64,000 bases of DNA, taken from Streptomyces zaomyceticus (GTDB taxonomy: Bacteria > Actinomycetota > Actinomycetes > Streptomycetales > Streptomycetaceae). The translations under genes were made by a program, and so were the position numbers. Positions 9,402-19,100 of the stretch are shown piece by piece. The notes beneath the pieces are model-generated. The model was given only the letters and a program-made list of their open reading frames with translations, searched no databases and was not told the origin of the DNA. Location: NCBI RefSeq assembly GCF_014656215.1, contig NZ_BNBZ01000002.1, positions 372,001 through 436,000 of the forward strand, written 5' to 3'. Positions within the stretch are counted from its first letter, which is position 1. Each line of letters opens with the position of its first letter.

Positions 9402-9940
9402 AGGCCTCGACAAGGATCGGAATCCGAATCCGGTGGCTCTCCTTGGCCGGAATAGATCGGTCCTATGGTGTCGATTTCACGGCAGATCTGTAGGCGCTGA
9501 ACCGGCGGGTCTACGCCGGGGCGTCCCGCTTCGGAGTGACGGCGGAGCGGGAGCTCATTGCCCAGTTGCGCGGAGCCAAGCCGAATACTCGCCAAAAAGA
9601 AGTTATCCGGGGCGCACATGCGGAGCTGACGGGTCCACCGGGCGGGACGTGCGCGGAGGAGCGACCCTCGAAGGGGCCCGGTAGCGTGGGCCGAGGGGAG
9701 GCGGAGAGGAAACCTCGGGAGAGAGACGGGGAAGGTCGATGCCATCCACCCCGGTCGTACACCGATCCACCCCGGTAGTACACCGTCACACCTCGGCTTC
9801 CACGGACCGGGAGTCCGGGTTCCGGGAGGGACACCGGTGGACGGACGACCACGCCTCTCGGCGGGACCGGCGGGACCGGCGGGGCCGGCGGCTTCGGCAG
9901 GATCCCCGGGACCGGCGTAACCACGGTCGACAGGCCTCGC
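9402..9940. other. Intergenic region without a gene
   Basis: No reading frame here looks like a protein; the open frames are antisense or random GC-rich frames. The region must hold the promoter of the CPBP protease gene. It contains the tandem 21-bp repeat at 9744-9785 and a run of short CCGGCGGGA repeats near 9860-9890. Confidence 0.5.
9744..9785. repeat. Tandem 21-bp direct repeat
   Basis: Two adjacent copies (9744-9764 and 9765-9785) share 20 of 21 bases; the core is CCACCCCGGT(C/A)GTACACCG. They lie about 160 bp upstream of the CPBP protease start. They could be a tandem regulator-binding site or a recent duplication. Confidence 0.6.
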
Positions 9941-10774
9941 ATGTCCCGCCGCGTCCCCGATGACGCCGGGCGCGGCGAGTCCGGCCGGGACGACGCCGGG
10001 CGCGGCGACGCCGGGAGGGACGATGCCGGGCGGCGTGGCACGGCGAGCGGCCTCCGCCCGGGATCACACCCCTGGCCACGGAGGATCGGTACCTGGCCGG
10101 CCGTGGCCGTCACGGTGCTCGTTCTCGTCGCCGCCAATCTGGCCATGCACCAAGGGACGGGCCCGGCCGGCCCGGTGACGGCCGTCGTCGCCGGCTCCCT
10201 GCTCCTGGGTGTCCTCCGATGGGCCGGTGGTACATGGGCGGACGCGGGCCTGGCGCCCGGCACATTCGCCCGCGGTTCCCGCTGGGCGCTGGCCCTGATC
10301 GGCGTGGTCGGCGCCGTGTACCTGGTGGGCGCCCTGCTGCCGGCGACCCGTCCGCTCTTCGAGGACCGGCGGTACGCCGGGATGAGCGGCGGCGAGCTGA
10401 TCGTGCGTGTCCTCGTACTGGTCCCCGTCGGCACGGTGCTCCTGGAGGAGATCGCCTTCCGCGGCGTCCTCTACGGTCTGGTGCGCCGCGCTCGCGGGAC
10501 GGTGTGGGCGACAGCCGTGTCGAGTGTGCTGTTCGGCCTGTGGCACGTACTGCCGTCGCTGCACCTGGCGACCGCCAAACCCGCCTTGACCACGGTGTTC
10601 GGCGACTCCGCCTGGGGTGCCCGGCTGGCGGTCCTGGGGGCTGTGCTCTTCACCGCGGCAGCGGGCGTGCTGTTCTGCGAGCTGCGTCGGCGCAGCGGGA
10701 GCCTGCTCGCTCCCATGGGCCTGCACTGGGCGGTCAACGCGCTCGGCTATCTCGCCGGGTTCCTGCTGCGCTGA
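9941..10774 (+). CDS. CPBP-family intramembrane metalloprotease
   Basis: The 277-aa polytopic membrane protein carries the CPBP (CAAX protease / bacteriocin-processing, Abi) motifs: EEIAFRGVLYG with E169, E170 and R174; FGLWH (F198-H202); and HWAVN near residue 260. These residues coordinate metal in this family, and members process prenylated proteins or peptides or act in immunity. Residues 1-48 are a hydrophilic, repeat-like segment (GRDDAGRGDAGRDDAGR) coded by imperfect GC repeats. The true start may be internal, because no strong Shine-Dalgarno is seen before the ATG at 9941. It converges on the alpha/beta hydrolase gene with a 44-nt gap. Substrate unknown. Confidence 0.8.
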   Translation: MSRRVPDDAGRGESGRDDAGRGDAGRDDAGRRGTASGLRPGSHPWPRRIGTWPAVAVTVLVLVAANLAMHQGTGPAGPVTAVVAGSLLLGVLRWAGGTWADAGLAPGTFARGSRWALALIGVVGAVYLVGALLPATRPLFEDRRYAGMSGGELIVRVLVLVPVGTVLLEEIAFRGVLYGLVRRARGTVWATAVSSVLFGLWHVLPSLHLATAKPALTTVFGDSAWGARLAVLGAVLFTAAAGVLFCELRRRSGSLLAPMGLHWAVNALGYLAGFLLR

Positions 10775-10818
10775 CCGCGCCGCGCCACCGCGGGGTGCGT
10801 CGGTCGAGCGGGCCGGGC

Positions 10819-12666
10819 TCAGCCGTCCTGCCGGACGATGTCCTTCAGCCGGTCCAGGTCCGCCGCCGTGAACCCGGCGGGCCGCATGATGTCGTACCAC
10901 CCGTCGACGTACGCCACCTTGTACCTGTGGCCGTGGCCGTCGGGGACTCCCGTGGAGAAGGGCAGATCGGCGGTGACCTGCCAGAAGGTCACGAAGGGGA
11001 TCCAGACCATCGCCTCGAGCACGTCGTCGCCGGGCGCCTCGCCGATCCAGTCGGGTTCGGAGAGGAGGAGGTCCGGGCTCCACCAGACGATCGGATCGGA
11101 GGGGTGCATGAGGTAGAGCACCCTCGTGCCGTCCCACGGCCGGTCCGCCGGGGTCGTCCCGGTGGCGGGGTCGTCGGTGAACCGGACGGTCCGCCCGTCC
11201 TTGTAGACGGGTTCGATCTCGGGGCTTCCCGGGTCGCGGTCATCGCTGAACTCACGGAACAGCGTGTTGAAGTTGGGCGGCCCCGCGAACAGGGTGCCGG
11301 CCGTGCGGTTGCGCAGGTCTGCCTCGCCGCTGAAGGCCGTCTCACCACCGAACGACCCCAGGCTCTCACCCGCCACGAAGAGCCGCGGCCGCTTGTCCTG
11401 GGGCAGCTTGGACCAGGTGTCGTACACCGCGTCGAAGAGGTCGCGCCCGGCCTCACGCGCCTTGGACTGGTCGACGAGGTAGGACAGCCACGACGGCAGA
11501 TACGAGTACTGCATCGCCACGGTGGCCGAGTCGCCGTTGCCCAGGTACTCGAACGAGTCGACCGCGGCGGGATCGACCCAGCCGCTTCCCGTCGTCGTCA
11601 TGACCAGGAGGTTCTCGCGCTCGAAACCGCCGGCCCGGCGGAGGTCGGCGACGGCCCGCGCCGCCCGGGCCTCCGTGTCGTCGGCGGTCGCGAGACCCGC
11701 GTACGCCCGGATGGGCTCCTGGGCCGTGCGGCGGGTGAACGCGCCGATCTCCTGGGCCGACGGTCCGCTGCCGGTGAAGGCCCGGCCCTCCCTGCCCAGG
11801 GAGTCCCAGGGCACGACGGACCCGGGCCCGCCCGAGCGCAGCGGGGACGTCGGCTGGTGCACACCTTCCGGCGTGTGCGTGTCGCGCAGGGAGAACGTCT
11901 CGTTGGCCGCGTTCACGAGGCCTTCCAGCAGGAGCCCGGTGAACACCGACCACGCGAGCCCCGTCACCAGCAGCCAGCCGACCACCCGCGTCGCCCGCGG
12001 GCCGATCCAGCGGCCGAGGAGTCGGGTCGTCCAGCGGTACAGACGCCGCAGTCCCCGTCCGGTCAGCAGCAGGAGCCAGAAGACGAGGGCGGCGACGAAG
12101 GGGCACGCGACGGTCGCGAGGGCGTCGTACTCGGTGACCCCCATGAGCATGCGGATCCGATGCTGCCAGTACTGCCCGAGCCCGAACGAGAGCCCGAAGA
12201 GCACGATCGTGCCGGTGAGCAGGATGAGCCACGACCTGCGCGAGGGACTCCGGGCATCCCGGTCGACGAAGGCGCGCCAGATGTACGCGGCGACCACTCC
12301 GAGCCCGTAGCCGATGGCCGCGCCGATGCCGCAGACGAGTCCCTGGAGCACCCCGCCGCGGGGGAGGAGGGACGGAGTGAAGGAGAGACACGCGAGGAGG
12401 AGCGCACCCCAGCAGCCGGGCAGGGTGAGGTGGGGAAGCCAACGGGGCCTGCCGTCCGCGTCGGTGCCGCCGGTCCGGCCCGCGTCGGTGTCGCCGGTCC
12501 GGTCCGTCTCGCTGCCGCCGGTCCGGTCCTGGCCACTGCCACCGGGCCGATCCGTGTCTGTGCCACCGGGTCGGTCCGCGTCGGTGTCGTCGGGCCGGTC
12601 CCCCCGGCTGTCGTCCTCGCGCGGTGGGGGCCCCTCCGACGGAGAAACGGGCGGGTCGTGTGGCAT
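10819..12666 (-). CDS. Membrane alpha/beta-hydrolase (Abhydrolase_9 type)
   Basis: The 615-aa protein has a charged cytosolic N-terminus of repeated 8-residue units (DRPGGTDT-like). About four or five TM segments follow (GALLLACLSFTPSLLPRGG, SWLILLTGTIVLFGLSFGLG, ATVACPFVAALVFWLLLL and others), then a hydrolase domain with FVAGESLGSFGGE as the likely nucleophile elbow (G-E-S-L-G). The C-terminal part (MHPSDPIVWWSPDLL) also matches this actinobacterial family. Its function is unknown; lipid or cell-envelope ester hydrolysis is a guess. ATG 12666 was chosen over the longer frame because CCGGAGGA lies 5 nt upstream. It is divergent from the DHA2 exporter. Confidence 0.82.
   Translation of the reverse strand: MPHDPPVSPSEGPPPREDDSRGDRPDDTDADRPGGTDTDRPGGSGQDRTGGSETDRTGDTDAGRTGGTDADGRPRWLPHLTLPGCWGALLLACLSFTPSLLPRGGVLQGLVCGIGAAIGYGLGVVAAYIWRAFVDRDARSPSRRSWLILLTGTIVLFGLSFGLGQYWQHRIRMLMGVTEYDALATVACPFVAALVFWLLLLTGRGLRRLYRWTTRLLGRWIGPRATRVVGWLLVTGLAWSVFTGLLLEGLVNAANETFSLRDTHTPEGVHQPTSPLRSGGPGSVVPWDSLGREGRAFTGSGPSAQEIGAFTRRTAQEPIRAYAGLATADDTEARAARAVADLRRAGGFERENLLVMTTTGSGWVDPAAVDSFEYLGNGDSATVAMQYSYLPSWLSYLVDQSKAREAGRDLFDAVYDTWSKLPQDKRPRLFVAGESLGSFGGETAFSGEADLRNRTAGTLFAGPPNFNTLFREFSDDRDPGSPEIEPVYKDGRTVRFTDDPATGTTPADRPWDGTRVLYLMHPSDPIVWWSPDLLLSEPDWIGEAPGDDVLEAMVWIPFVTFWQVTADLPFSTGVPDGHGHRYKVAYVDGWYDIMRPAGFTAADLDRLKDIVRQDG
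12464..12602 (-). repeat. 24-bp tandem repeat (about 6 units) coding an 8-aa repeat
   Basis: Six consecutive 24-bp units, starting at 12464, 12488, 12512, 12536, 12560 and 12584, resemble GTGCCGCCGGTCCGGNCCG. They encode the D-R-P/T-G-G-x-D/E-x repeats in the N-terminus of the membrane hydrolase. Such in-frame minisatellites are likely to vary in copy number between strains. Confidence 0.75.
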
Positions 12667-12886
12667 GGCGTCCTCCGGGGACAAGGATCCCAAGGCTCGG
12701 CCGACTCCGCCATTCCGGGGCGGCGCCCACCCGAACGCCGTCGGTCCCGGGTCTCCACCCTCCGTTCCGGGTCTCCAAATTCGTTTGAGTTCGGCCGACG
12801 GCACCGTCAGGATCTGCAGCACCGATGAGTTCTTCCCGGCGCCCCGGTCCGTCACTGTGACCTGCCCACGTGCGGAGGACACTCAC

Positions 12887-14401
12887 ATGACGGAAGGCGC
12901 CATGCTCGCACCACACACAACGCCCACCCTCTCGCCCGCCCGCGTCACCACCGTGCTGCGAATTCTCGTGCTGTCCACGTTCGTCGTCCTGCTCAACGAG
13001 ACGATCATGGTCAACGCGATCCCGCGGCTGATGCGCGAGTTCGAGGTCACCGCGGCGGCCGCGGGGTGGCTGTCCACGGCCTTCATGCTCACCATGGCCG
13101 TCGTCATCCCGGTGACGGGCTGGTTCCTGCAGCGCGTGACGACCCGGACCGCCTTCGGCCTGGCCATGGCACTGTTCCTGGCCGGTACGACGCTGGCCGC
13201 GGCCGCGCCCGCCTTCCCCGTACTGCTGGCCGCCCGGGTCATCCAGGCCGGCGGCACCGCGGTCATGATGCCGCTGCTCATGACGACGCTGATGACCCTC
13301 GTGCCCCCGCAGGACCGCGGCCGGGTCATGGGCAACATCACCCTCGTCATCTCCGTCGCACCCGCCCTCGGCCCCGCGGCCTCCGGTGTGCTGCTGCAGC
13401 TGGGGTCATGGCGGCTGCTGTTCCTGGCCGTGCTGCCCATCGCGGGAGCCATGGCCGTACTGGGCCGGCGCAAGCTGGTCGACATCGGCGAGCCGCAGGC
13501 CGGACCGATCGACTGGCTGTCCGTCCCTCTGGCGGCCGTGGGCTTCGGAGCCCTGGTCTACGGCCTGAGCGGGCTCGGCGCGGAGAACTCCGCCCAGGCC
13601 CTCCTGCCCCCGCCGGCCGTGACGCTGGCCGGTGCCGTCCTGGTCGGCCTGTTCGTCTGGCGACAGCTGGCACTGCAGCGCTCGTCCACACCCCTGCTGG
13701 ACCTGCGCGCCCTGACGTTCCGCCACTTCTCCGTGGCGCTCGCCCTGATGTGCCTGTCGTTCATGGCCCTCATGGGCGCGTTCATCCTGCTGCCGATCTA
13801 TCTGCAGGAGGTGTGCGGTCTGTCCTCGCTGCAGACCGGGCTGCTCCTCATCCCCGGTGGTCTGACCATGGGTCTGCTGGGGCCCCAGGTCGGCAAGCTC
13901 TACGACAAGCTCGGCGCACCGCGCCTGGTCGTACCCGGAGCCGCGGTCACGGCGCTGTGCCTCGCGCTGTTCGCCTTCACGGGCGAGGAGACCTCGCCGT
14001 GGCTGGTGCTCGCCCTTCATGTGGCCCTGAGCGCCGGCATGGCGTTCGTGTTCACCCCCGTCTTCACGTCCGGCCTGTCCGTACTGCCGCCTCATCTCTA
14101 CCCGCACGGCTCCGCCATCCTCGGCTCGCTCCAGCAGGTCGCGGCCGCCGCCGGAACCGCCCTGGTGATCAGCGTCATGTCGGGCCACGCCGCCACGGCG
14201 GCCGCCGACGGCGCCGACGCCACCGGCGCCCTGGCCACGGGCATCCGATGGGGATTCGGTATCGGGGCCGTGATCGGGGCCGTGGCCGTACTGGTCGCCC
14301 TGCTGGTCCGTACCCCGCCCGTCCCGCCGCAGCAGGCCGAGGTGGAGCCCCAGGCCGAGGACGGCACCGCGACGAGCAAGGCGGCCCACACGCCCACCTG
14401 A
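12887..14401 (+). CDS. MFS drug exporter, DHA2 family (14 TM)
   Basis: The 504-aa protein fits the 14-TM drug:proton antiporters. The first TM is VLRILVLSTFVVLLNETIMVNAIP, where LNETIMVNAIPRLM replaces the usual LDxTIVNVALP signature, and GPAASGVLLQLGSWR corresponds to motif C. It probably exports a toxic compound; the substrate is unknown and no regulator gene is adjacent. The ATG at 12887 has GGAGG 8 nt upstream, so the longer upstream reading frame is rejected. It is divergent from the membrane hydrolase and convergent with the DUF4246 gene across a strong terminator. Confidence 0.88.
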   Translation: MTEGAMLAPHTTPTLSPARVTTVLRILVLSTFVVLLNETIMVNAIPRLMREFEVTAAAAGWLSTAFMLTMAVVIPVTGWFLQRVTTRTAFGLAMALFLAGTTLAAAAPAFPVLLAARVIQAGGTAVMMPLLMTTLMTLVPPQDRGRVMGNITLVISVAPALGPAASGVLLQLGSWRLLFLAVLPIAGAMAVLGRRKLVDIGEPQAGPIDWLSVPLAAVGFGALVYGLSGLGAENSAQALLPPPAVTLAGAVLVGLFVWRQLALQRSSTPLLDLRALTFRHFSVALALMCLSFMALMGAFILLPIYLQEVCGLSSLQTGLLLIPGGLTMGLLGPQVGKLYDKLGAPRLVVPGAAVTALCLALFAFTGEETSPWLVLALHVALSAGMAFVFTPVFTSGLSVLPPHLYPHGSAILGSLQQVAAAAGTALVISVMSGHAATAAADGADATGALATGIRWGFGIGAVIGAVAVLVALLVRTPPVPPQQAEVEPQAEDGTATSKAAHTPT

Positions 14402-14433
14402 GGCCCCGGCCGATCCGCCCGGTGCGTACCGGT

Positions 14434-14468
14434 CGGATGGGGGCGCGGTGCGACCGCGCCCCCATCCG
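14434..14468. terminator. Bidirectional terminator
   Basis: A perfect 16-bp inverted repeat (14434-14449 with 14453-14468) has a 3-nt loop. It lies between convergent genes, the exporter (plus) and the DUF4246 gene (minus), and probably ends both transcripts. Confidence 0.8.
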
Positions 14469-14504
14469 CCTGTCGGTGCGAGGTGCCCGGGCCAGGCCGA
14501 GACG

Positions 14505-15926
14505 TCAGTGCTCGCAGAGGGAGAATTCCCGTTCGTAGAGCTGCTCGTTGTGCTCGTCGACGAAGAACTTGCGTTCCCGCATGAGTTCCTCACGGTACGC
14601 CTTCGCCTGTTCGAGTGTCATCGTCGAGGTCTCGGACCACGGCTGCTGCGGTGGCACATCGGAGGTCGAGACGATCCTCTCCGACGGGTCGACCAGGAAG
14701 AACGCGAGAATCTTGCGGTGTCCCGGGCGGGTCGCGTCCGTGAGGCGGAACGAGCCGACGCGGTGCTGCAGGATGTTCGGGAACGCCAGACAGCGGCCCG
14801 CCGGCGTCGACGCCGATCCCAGGACCTGGTTCAGCGCGTCCTCGTCCTCCAGGCCGTAGACCTCGCGGAGACCGTTGTCGTCGTTCTGCTCGTAGTTCGG
14901 GTCGTCGAGTGCCGTCCGGAAACTCAGGCTGCTCTCCGTGATGTTCTCGCTGTCCCAGTAGTAGATGCCGGTCGAGACGATCCGCTCGTTGACCATCCCC
15001 TCCACGTGCCAGGAACCGCCGGCGTACTCGGGCTTGTCCGGGGTGAGCCGAATCGTGGCGAGTTTGACGATGACCTGGAGGCGACGACCGCGCAGGTCGA
15101 CCCGGTCGGACACGTCGGGCGACTCGGGCCGGGTGAAGTCCGGGGCGTCCGGGACGACCGGGCGTCGGTTCTCCCACCAGTCGTCCTGGGCCACTTCCCA
15201 CGCACGGAGGGCCTCCGCGCGGGCCTCGCTGTCACTGAAGGAGGATTCGTCCGGATACTCCGGTTCCGAGTCGTACCACCCGTAGGGATCGGCCTTGATG
15301 CGCAACGGCCGCGGATGGCGCAGATCGGTGAGCACGTTCTCGAACAGCGGACGCATACGGGCGAACAGGTCCGGCAGGACGGACGCCAGTTCATGGTGCT
15401 TCTCGGGGTGGACGTTGTTCACGTACGAATGGAAGGTGGCATCGCCGTCCTCGCCGAGCGAGACATCCGTGGGCAGCCACTGGAACTTCTCGGAGAACTC
15501 GTATGCCGAGTACCGGTCCGTCGGGTTCTGCCAGGCCCGCTCGGGCGCGCCGCTCGCCTCTCTCACCAGGCAGAACAGTGAGGGATGCACCAGATCCAGT
15601 ACCTGGCCGTCGGATCCGGGATGCCAGTCCAGTTCCGCTTCGGGGACCTGTTCCAGAACCTGGACCGCCTCGCGCAGCCGGGACGCGAGCTTGTCGTCGA
15701 CCAGCGTGTCCGCCTGCCACACCCCGTCCACGGCGGACACCTCGACACCGGTGCGGGCGTCCCGCAGTCCGGCGTAGTGCTCCAGTTCGGCGAGGACGTG
15801 GCGGACCTGCGCCTCGGTGAGGCCCTGGGCGACCGCCTCCCGCGTCCACCTGGCGACGATGCCGGCGTCGTTCATCTTCTCGAACCAGCCCGGCTTCGCC
15901 CGAATGGTCGCGCTGCATCGCATCAT
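14505..15926 (-). CDS. DUF4246-family protein, probable 2-oxoglutarate/Fe(II) oxygenase fold
   Basis: The 473-aa protein matches the DUF4246 pattern: an N-terminal helical part, then YxxNVHPEKH, then a jelly-roll-like C-terminal half. The segment SWHVEGMVNERIVSTGIYYWDSEN contains H307-x-E309. It is followed by NILQHRVGSFRL (H388) and GHRKILAFFLVDP. Together these suggest an H-x-E...H metal site with a downstream basic 2-oxoglutarate anchor. That assignment is inference; the family has no firm biochemical role known to me. ATG 15926 (or the adjacent ATG at 15923) was chosen because GGGAG lies 6 nt upstream. It stands alone between two terminators. Confidence 0.75.
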   Translation of the reverse strand: MMRCSATIRAKPGWFEKMNDAGIVARWTREAVAQGLTEAQVRHVLAELEHYAGLRDARTGVEVSAVDGVWQADTLVDDKLASRLREAVQVLEQVPEAELDWHPGSDGQVLDLVHPSLFCLVREASGAPERAWQNPTDRYSAYEFSEKFQWLPTDVSLGEDGDATFHSYVNNVHPEKHHELASVLPDLFARMRPLFENVLTDLRHPRPLRIKADPYGWYDSEPEYPDESSFSDSEARAEALRAWEVAQDDWWENRRPVVPDAPDFTRPESPDVSDRVDLRGRRLQVIVKLATIRLTPDKPEYAGGSWHVEGMVNERIVSTGIYYWDSENITESSLSFRTALDDPNYEQNDDNGLREVYGLEDEDALNQVLGSASTPAGRCLAFPNILQHRVGSFRLTDATRPGHRKILAFFLVDPSERIVSTSDVPPQQPWSETSTMTLEQAKAYREELMRERKFFVDEHNEQLYEREFSLCEH

Positions 15927-16116
15927 CTGAAGCTCCCTCAGCGTCCGGGGTGTCGCGAACGACAGGGAACGGGATGCCTGAAAGGGCAGCGGGAAAGCAG
16001 ACAGGCCGGTCAATTCTCTTGGTCCTCCCGGTCGGGGTGCGGTGGCGGGAAGGATACGTCAGCGGACTGACACCGCTGCCGTGGTCCCCGTCGTCGGCGG
16101 CCCGGGAGCCGGAGAT

Positions 16117-16154
16117 CCCGGGGGCCGCGCGGGAGCTCCCGCGCGGCCCCCGGG
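16117..16154 (-). terminator. Terminator of the glycosidase gene
   Basis: A perfect 19-bp inverted repeat (16117-16135 with 16136-16154), folding with a short AGCT loop, lies 10 nt after the GH2 stop codon. Confidence 0.75.
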
Positions 16155-16164
16155 CCCCTTCCTG

Positions 16165-19100
16165 CTACGGCTTCTCAGCCGTGTGCAGCGCGGCCACCTC
16201 CTCGGAGGACAGCGCCTTGTCGAAGGCGCGCACCTGGTCGATCGAGCCGTTCCAGAAGTCGACGTTCCCGCCGCCCCACTTCGCACGGCCGATGGCGAGC
16301 GGACCGGTGCTCACGTCCGCCGGACCCGGGACCGCCGTGGCGACCAGGGTGCCGTCGACGTACAGCCGGATCTCGTTCTTCGCGGTGTCCCGGACTCCCA
16401 CCAGGTGGTACCAGCGCCCGAGTTCGGGCGTCAGGGCATGGCGGGCACGGTTGCCGCCCGGGGTGCTGAAGGCGAAGGCGCCCTGGCCGTACTGCAGGTA
16501 GAAGGGGTTCTCCTGGCGCCGGCCGTCCTGGCTGACCACGGTCGCGTAGTTGCCCGGCAGGGAGTCCAGCGTCGTCCATGCCGACACGGAGTAGCTCGTG
16601 GTGGTGTCGACGACGGGGCCGTCGGTCTGGGCGAAGTGGCCCTGTCCGTCGAACTTCAGCGCACCGCCCCCGACGCCGGTGGTCCAGCCGGTCCCTTCGT
16701 TGAGGGTGAGTGTCCGGTTGCCGGGGCCGGAGTCACGGGCGGTCGTGCCGGAGCCCTCGTCGAGCGACCAGGAGGCGCCGCCCCGGATCGGACCGCGCTG
16801 CCCGGCCGCCGCGCCGGCCGCGACGACCTTCAGGTTGATCGCGCGGACCCGGGCCGGGTCGACCTTGATCTCCCGGCGGTCGTACGTGTAGAGGCCGTTG
16901 AGCTCGTTCTCCAGGTCGGAGATCTGGGTGTAGACGGATCCGGACAGCTCCGCGCCCGCCGCCTCCAGGTAGAACTTCTCGGTGTTCTCCACGTACTTGC
17001 GGGTCAGCGCCTCCTTGTCGGCCACCCCGCTGTAGATCACCGTCGGGGCGCCCGGCCACATGTGGCCCGGGACGCGCAGGGTGAAACCGCCGTGCTCGCC
17101 GTCCAGTGCCGCCCGGTGGTCCGGGTAGGCGGGGTCGGTGTTGTTGTAGTCGTGGTGGTCGATGATGTCGCCCTTGCCGGAGTCACCCTTCGAGTTGCAG
17201 CAGTTGACCCCGCTGTGGGCGTTGACGATGCGGGTCGGGTCGGCAGCCTTGACCGACTCGGCGATCCGGCCGGTCTCCTCGCGGTCCCACTCGCCCCAGC
17301 CCTCGTTGAAGACCGTCCAGCCGATGACGGACGGGGAGTCGTGGTGCTGCCGCATCATCTCGCGGCCCTGGTCCACGAACGCCCGGTGGCCGGCGTCGTC
17401 CTTGAGGTCGCCCGAGACGAAGTCCTGCCAGACGAGGAGTCCCAGCCGGTCGGCGTGGTAGAACCAGCGGTCCGACTCCACCTTGATGTGCTTGCGCACG
17501 GCGTTGAACCCGAGCTTCTTGTGCGCTTCCAGGTCGAAGGACAGCGCCTTGTCGCTCGGCTGGGTGTAGAGACCGTCCGGCCAGAAGCCCTGGTCCAGCG
17601 TGGCCAGCGAGAAGATCGGCTTCCCGTTGAGCACCAGCTTCTGGAAGCCGCCGACCTTCTCGATCGCGATCTTCCGCATGCCGAAGTAGCTGTCGACGCG
17701 GTCGGTCGACCTGCCGTCCGTGAGTCGTACCTCCAGGTCGTAGAGATACGGGTCGTCCGGGCTCCACAGGCGCGGCTTCGCGACCGGGAGGCGCAGCGTG
17801 CCGGCGGCGGGTCCGGAGACCCGGCCGACGACCTTGCCGCGGGCGTCACGGGCGACGGCCTCCACGCGTGCCCCGGACGAGGCTCGGGCGGACGCGACCT
17901 TCACGGCCAGGGTGCCGGTGTCGATGTCGGGGGTCGTGACGACGTCGTCGATGGCCACGGGTGCGACGGGCTCCATCCACACCGTCTGCCAGATGCCCGA
18001 CGACTGGGTGTAGAAGATGCCGCCCGGGTTGGTGGACTGCTTGCCCGTCGGCTGGTTCGGGCCGCCGGTGTCGGTGACCGCGACGACCACCTCCTGCGGG
18101 CCCTTCGCCTTCAGGGCGTCGGTGACGTCGGCGCTGAAGGCGTTGTAGCCGCCGGTGTGCTCGGCCACGCGCGTGCCGTTGACCCAGACGGTGGCCCGGT
18201 AGTCGACGGCGCCGAAGTTGAGCACCAGCCGGTTGTCCTTGCCGGCCTTCCCCACCTTCCAGTCCTTGGGCACGTCCACCAGGCGGCGGTAGAACATGTG
18301 GTCCTCGTGCCGCTCGATCCCGGACAGCTGGGACTCCACGGGGAAGGGCACCACGATCTTCTCGTCGAGGTCCTTGCCGAAGACCGGCTGTTCACCGGCG
18401 TCCGCGCCCGCGAACTGCCAGGGGCCGTTGAGGTTCTTCCACCGGTCGCGCACCTGCTGCGGGCGCGGGTACTCCGGCAGCGGGTTCTTCCGGTCCAGCT
18501 TGTCGCCCCACTCCGTGGTGAGCCGGTGCGTGGAGGAGTTGGCGGCCGAGCGGAGGATCCGCGGGACGGTCTCGTCCCCGTTCTTCAGCCCGCCGGCGCC
18601 GTCGTAGTCGACCCGTACCTGCTGGTCCTTCTGGACGGCCTCGGTCAGCTCGACGACCGCGGTGTTCGGATCGTCCTGGGCGGCGGTGACGGACCGGATC
18701 GGCATGGGGGTGGTGTCCGCCGTGACCGTGAGGTGCTCGGCGACCGACGCGAGGCCGGACACCGGGTGCTCGAACCGCAGGCGCAGTTGCCGCCCGCTCG
18801 CCGGGACCGTCGGCTCCACCGGATAGACCTGGAAGTCACCGGGCGGGGTGAAGGCCGACTCGGGGACCAGCTGCTTGGGCAGGGTCGGGGTCGACCAGCG
18901 CAGGAACATGTTGGCCCCGCCGACGTCCTGGAACATCTCCAGCCGGAAGTCGTGCTTCTCGCCCGCCGTGAGCCGGAGCGGGGCACTGGTCTGCTCGCGG
19001 TCCCAGTCCGGCACCCAGTGGTCGATGACCGGTTTGCCGTCGATGAACAGCCGGAAGCCGTTGTCCCCGATGCCGTAGAAGGTGTAGTCGCCGGTGGCGG

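Noticed and set aside
7847-9745. 632-codon minus-strand frame over the exporter
   Set aside because: Shadow of the MFS gene; no recognisable protein pattern.
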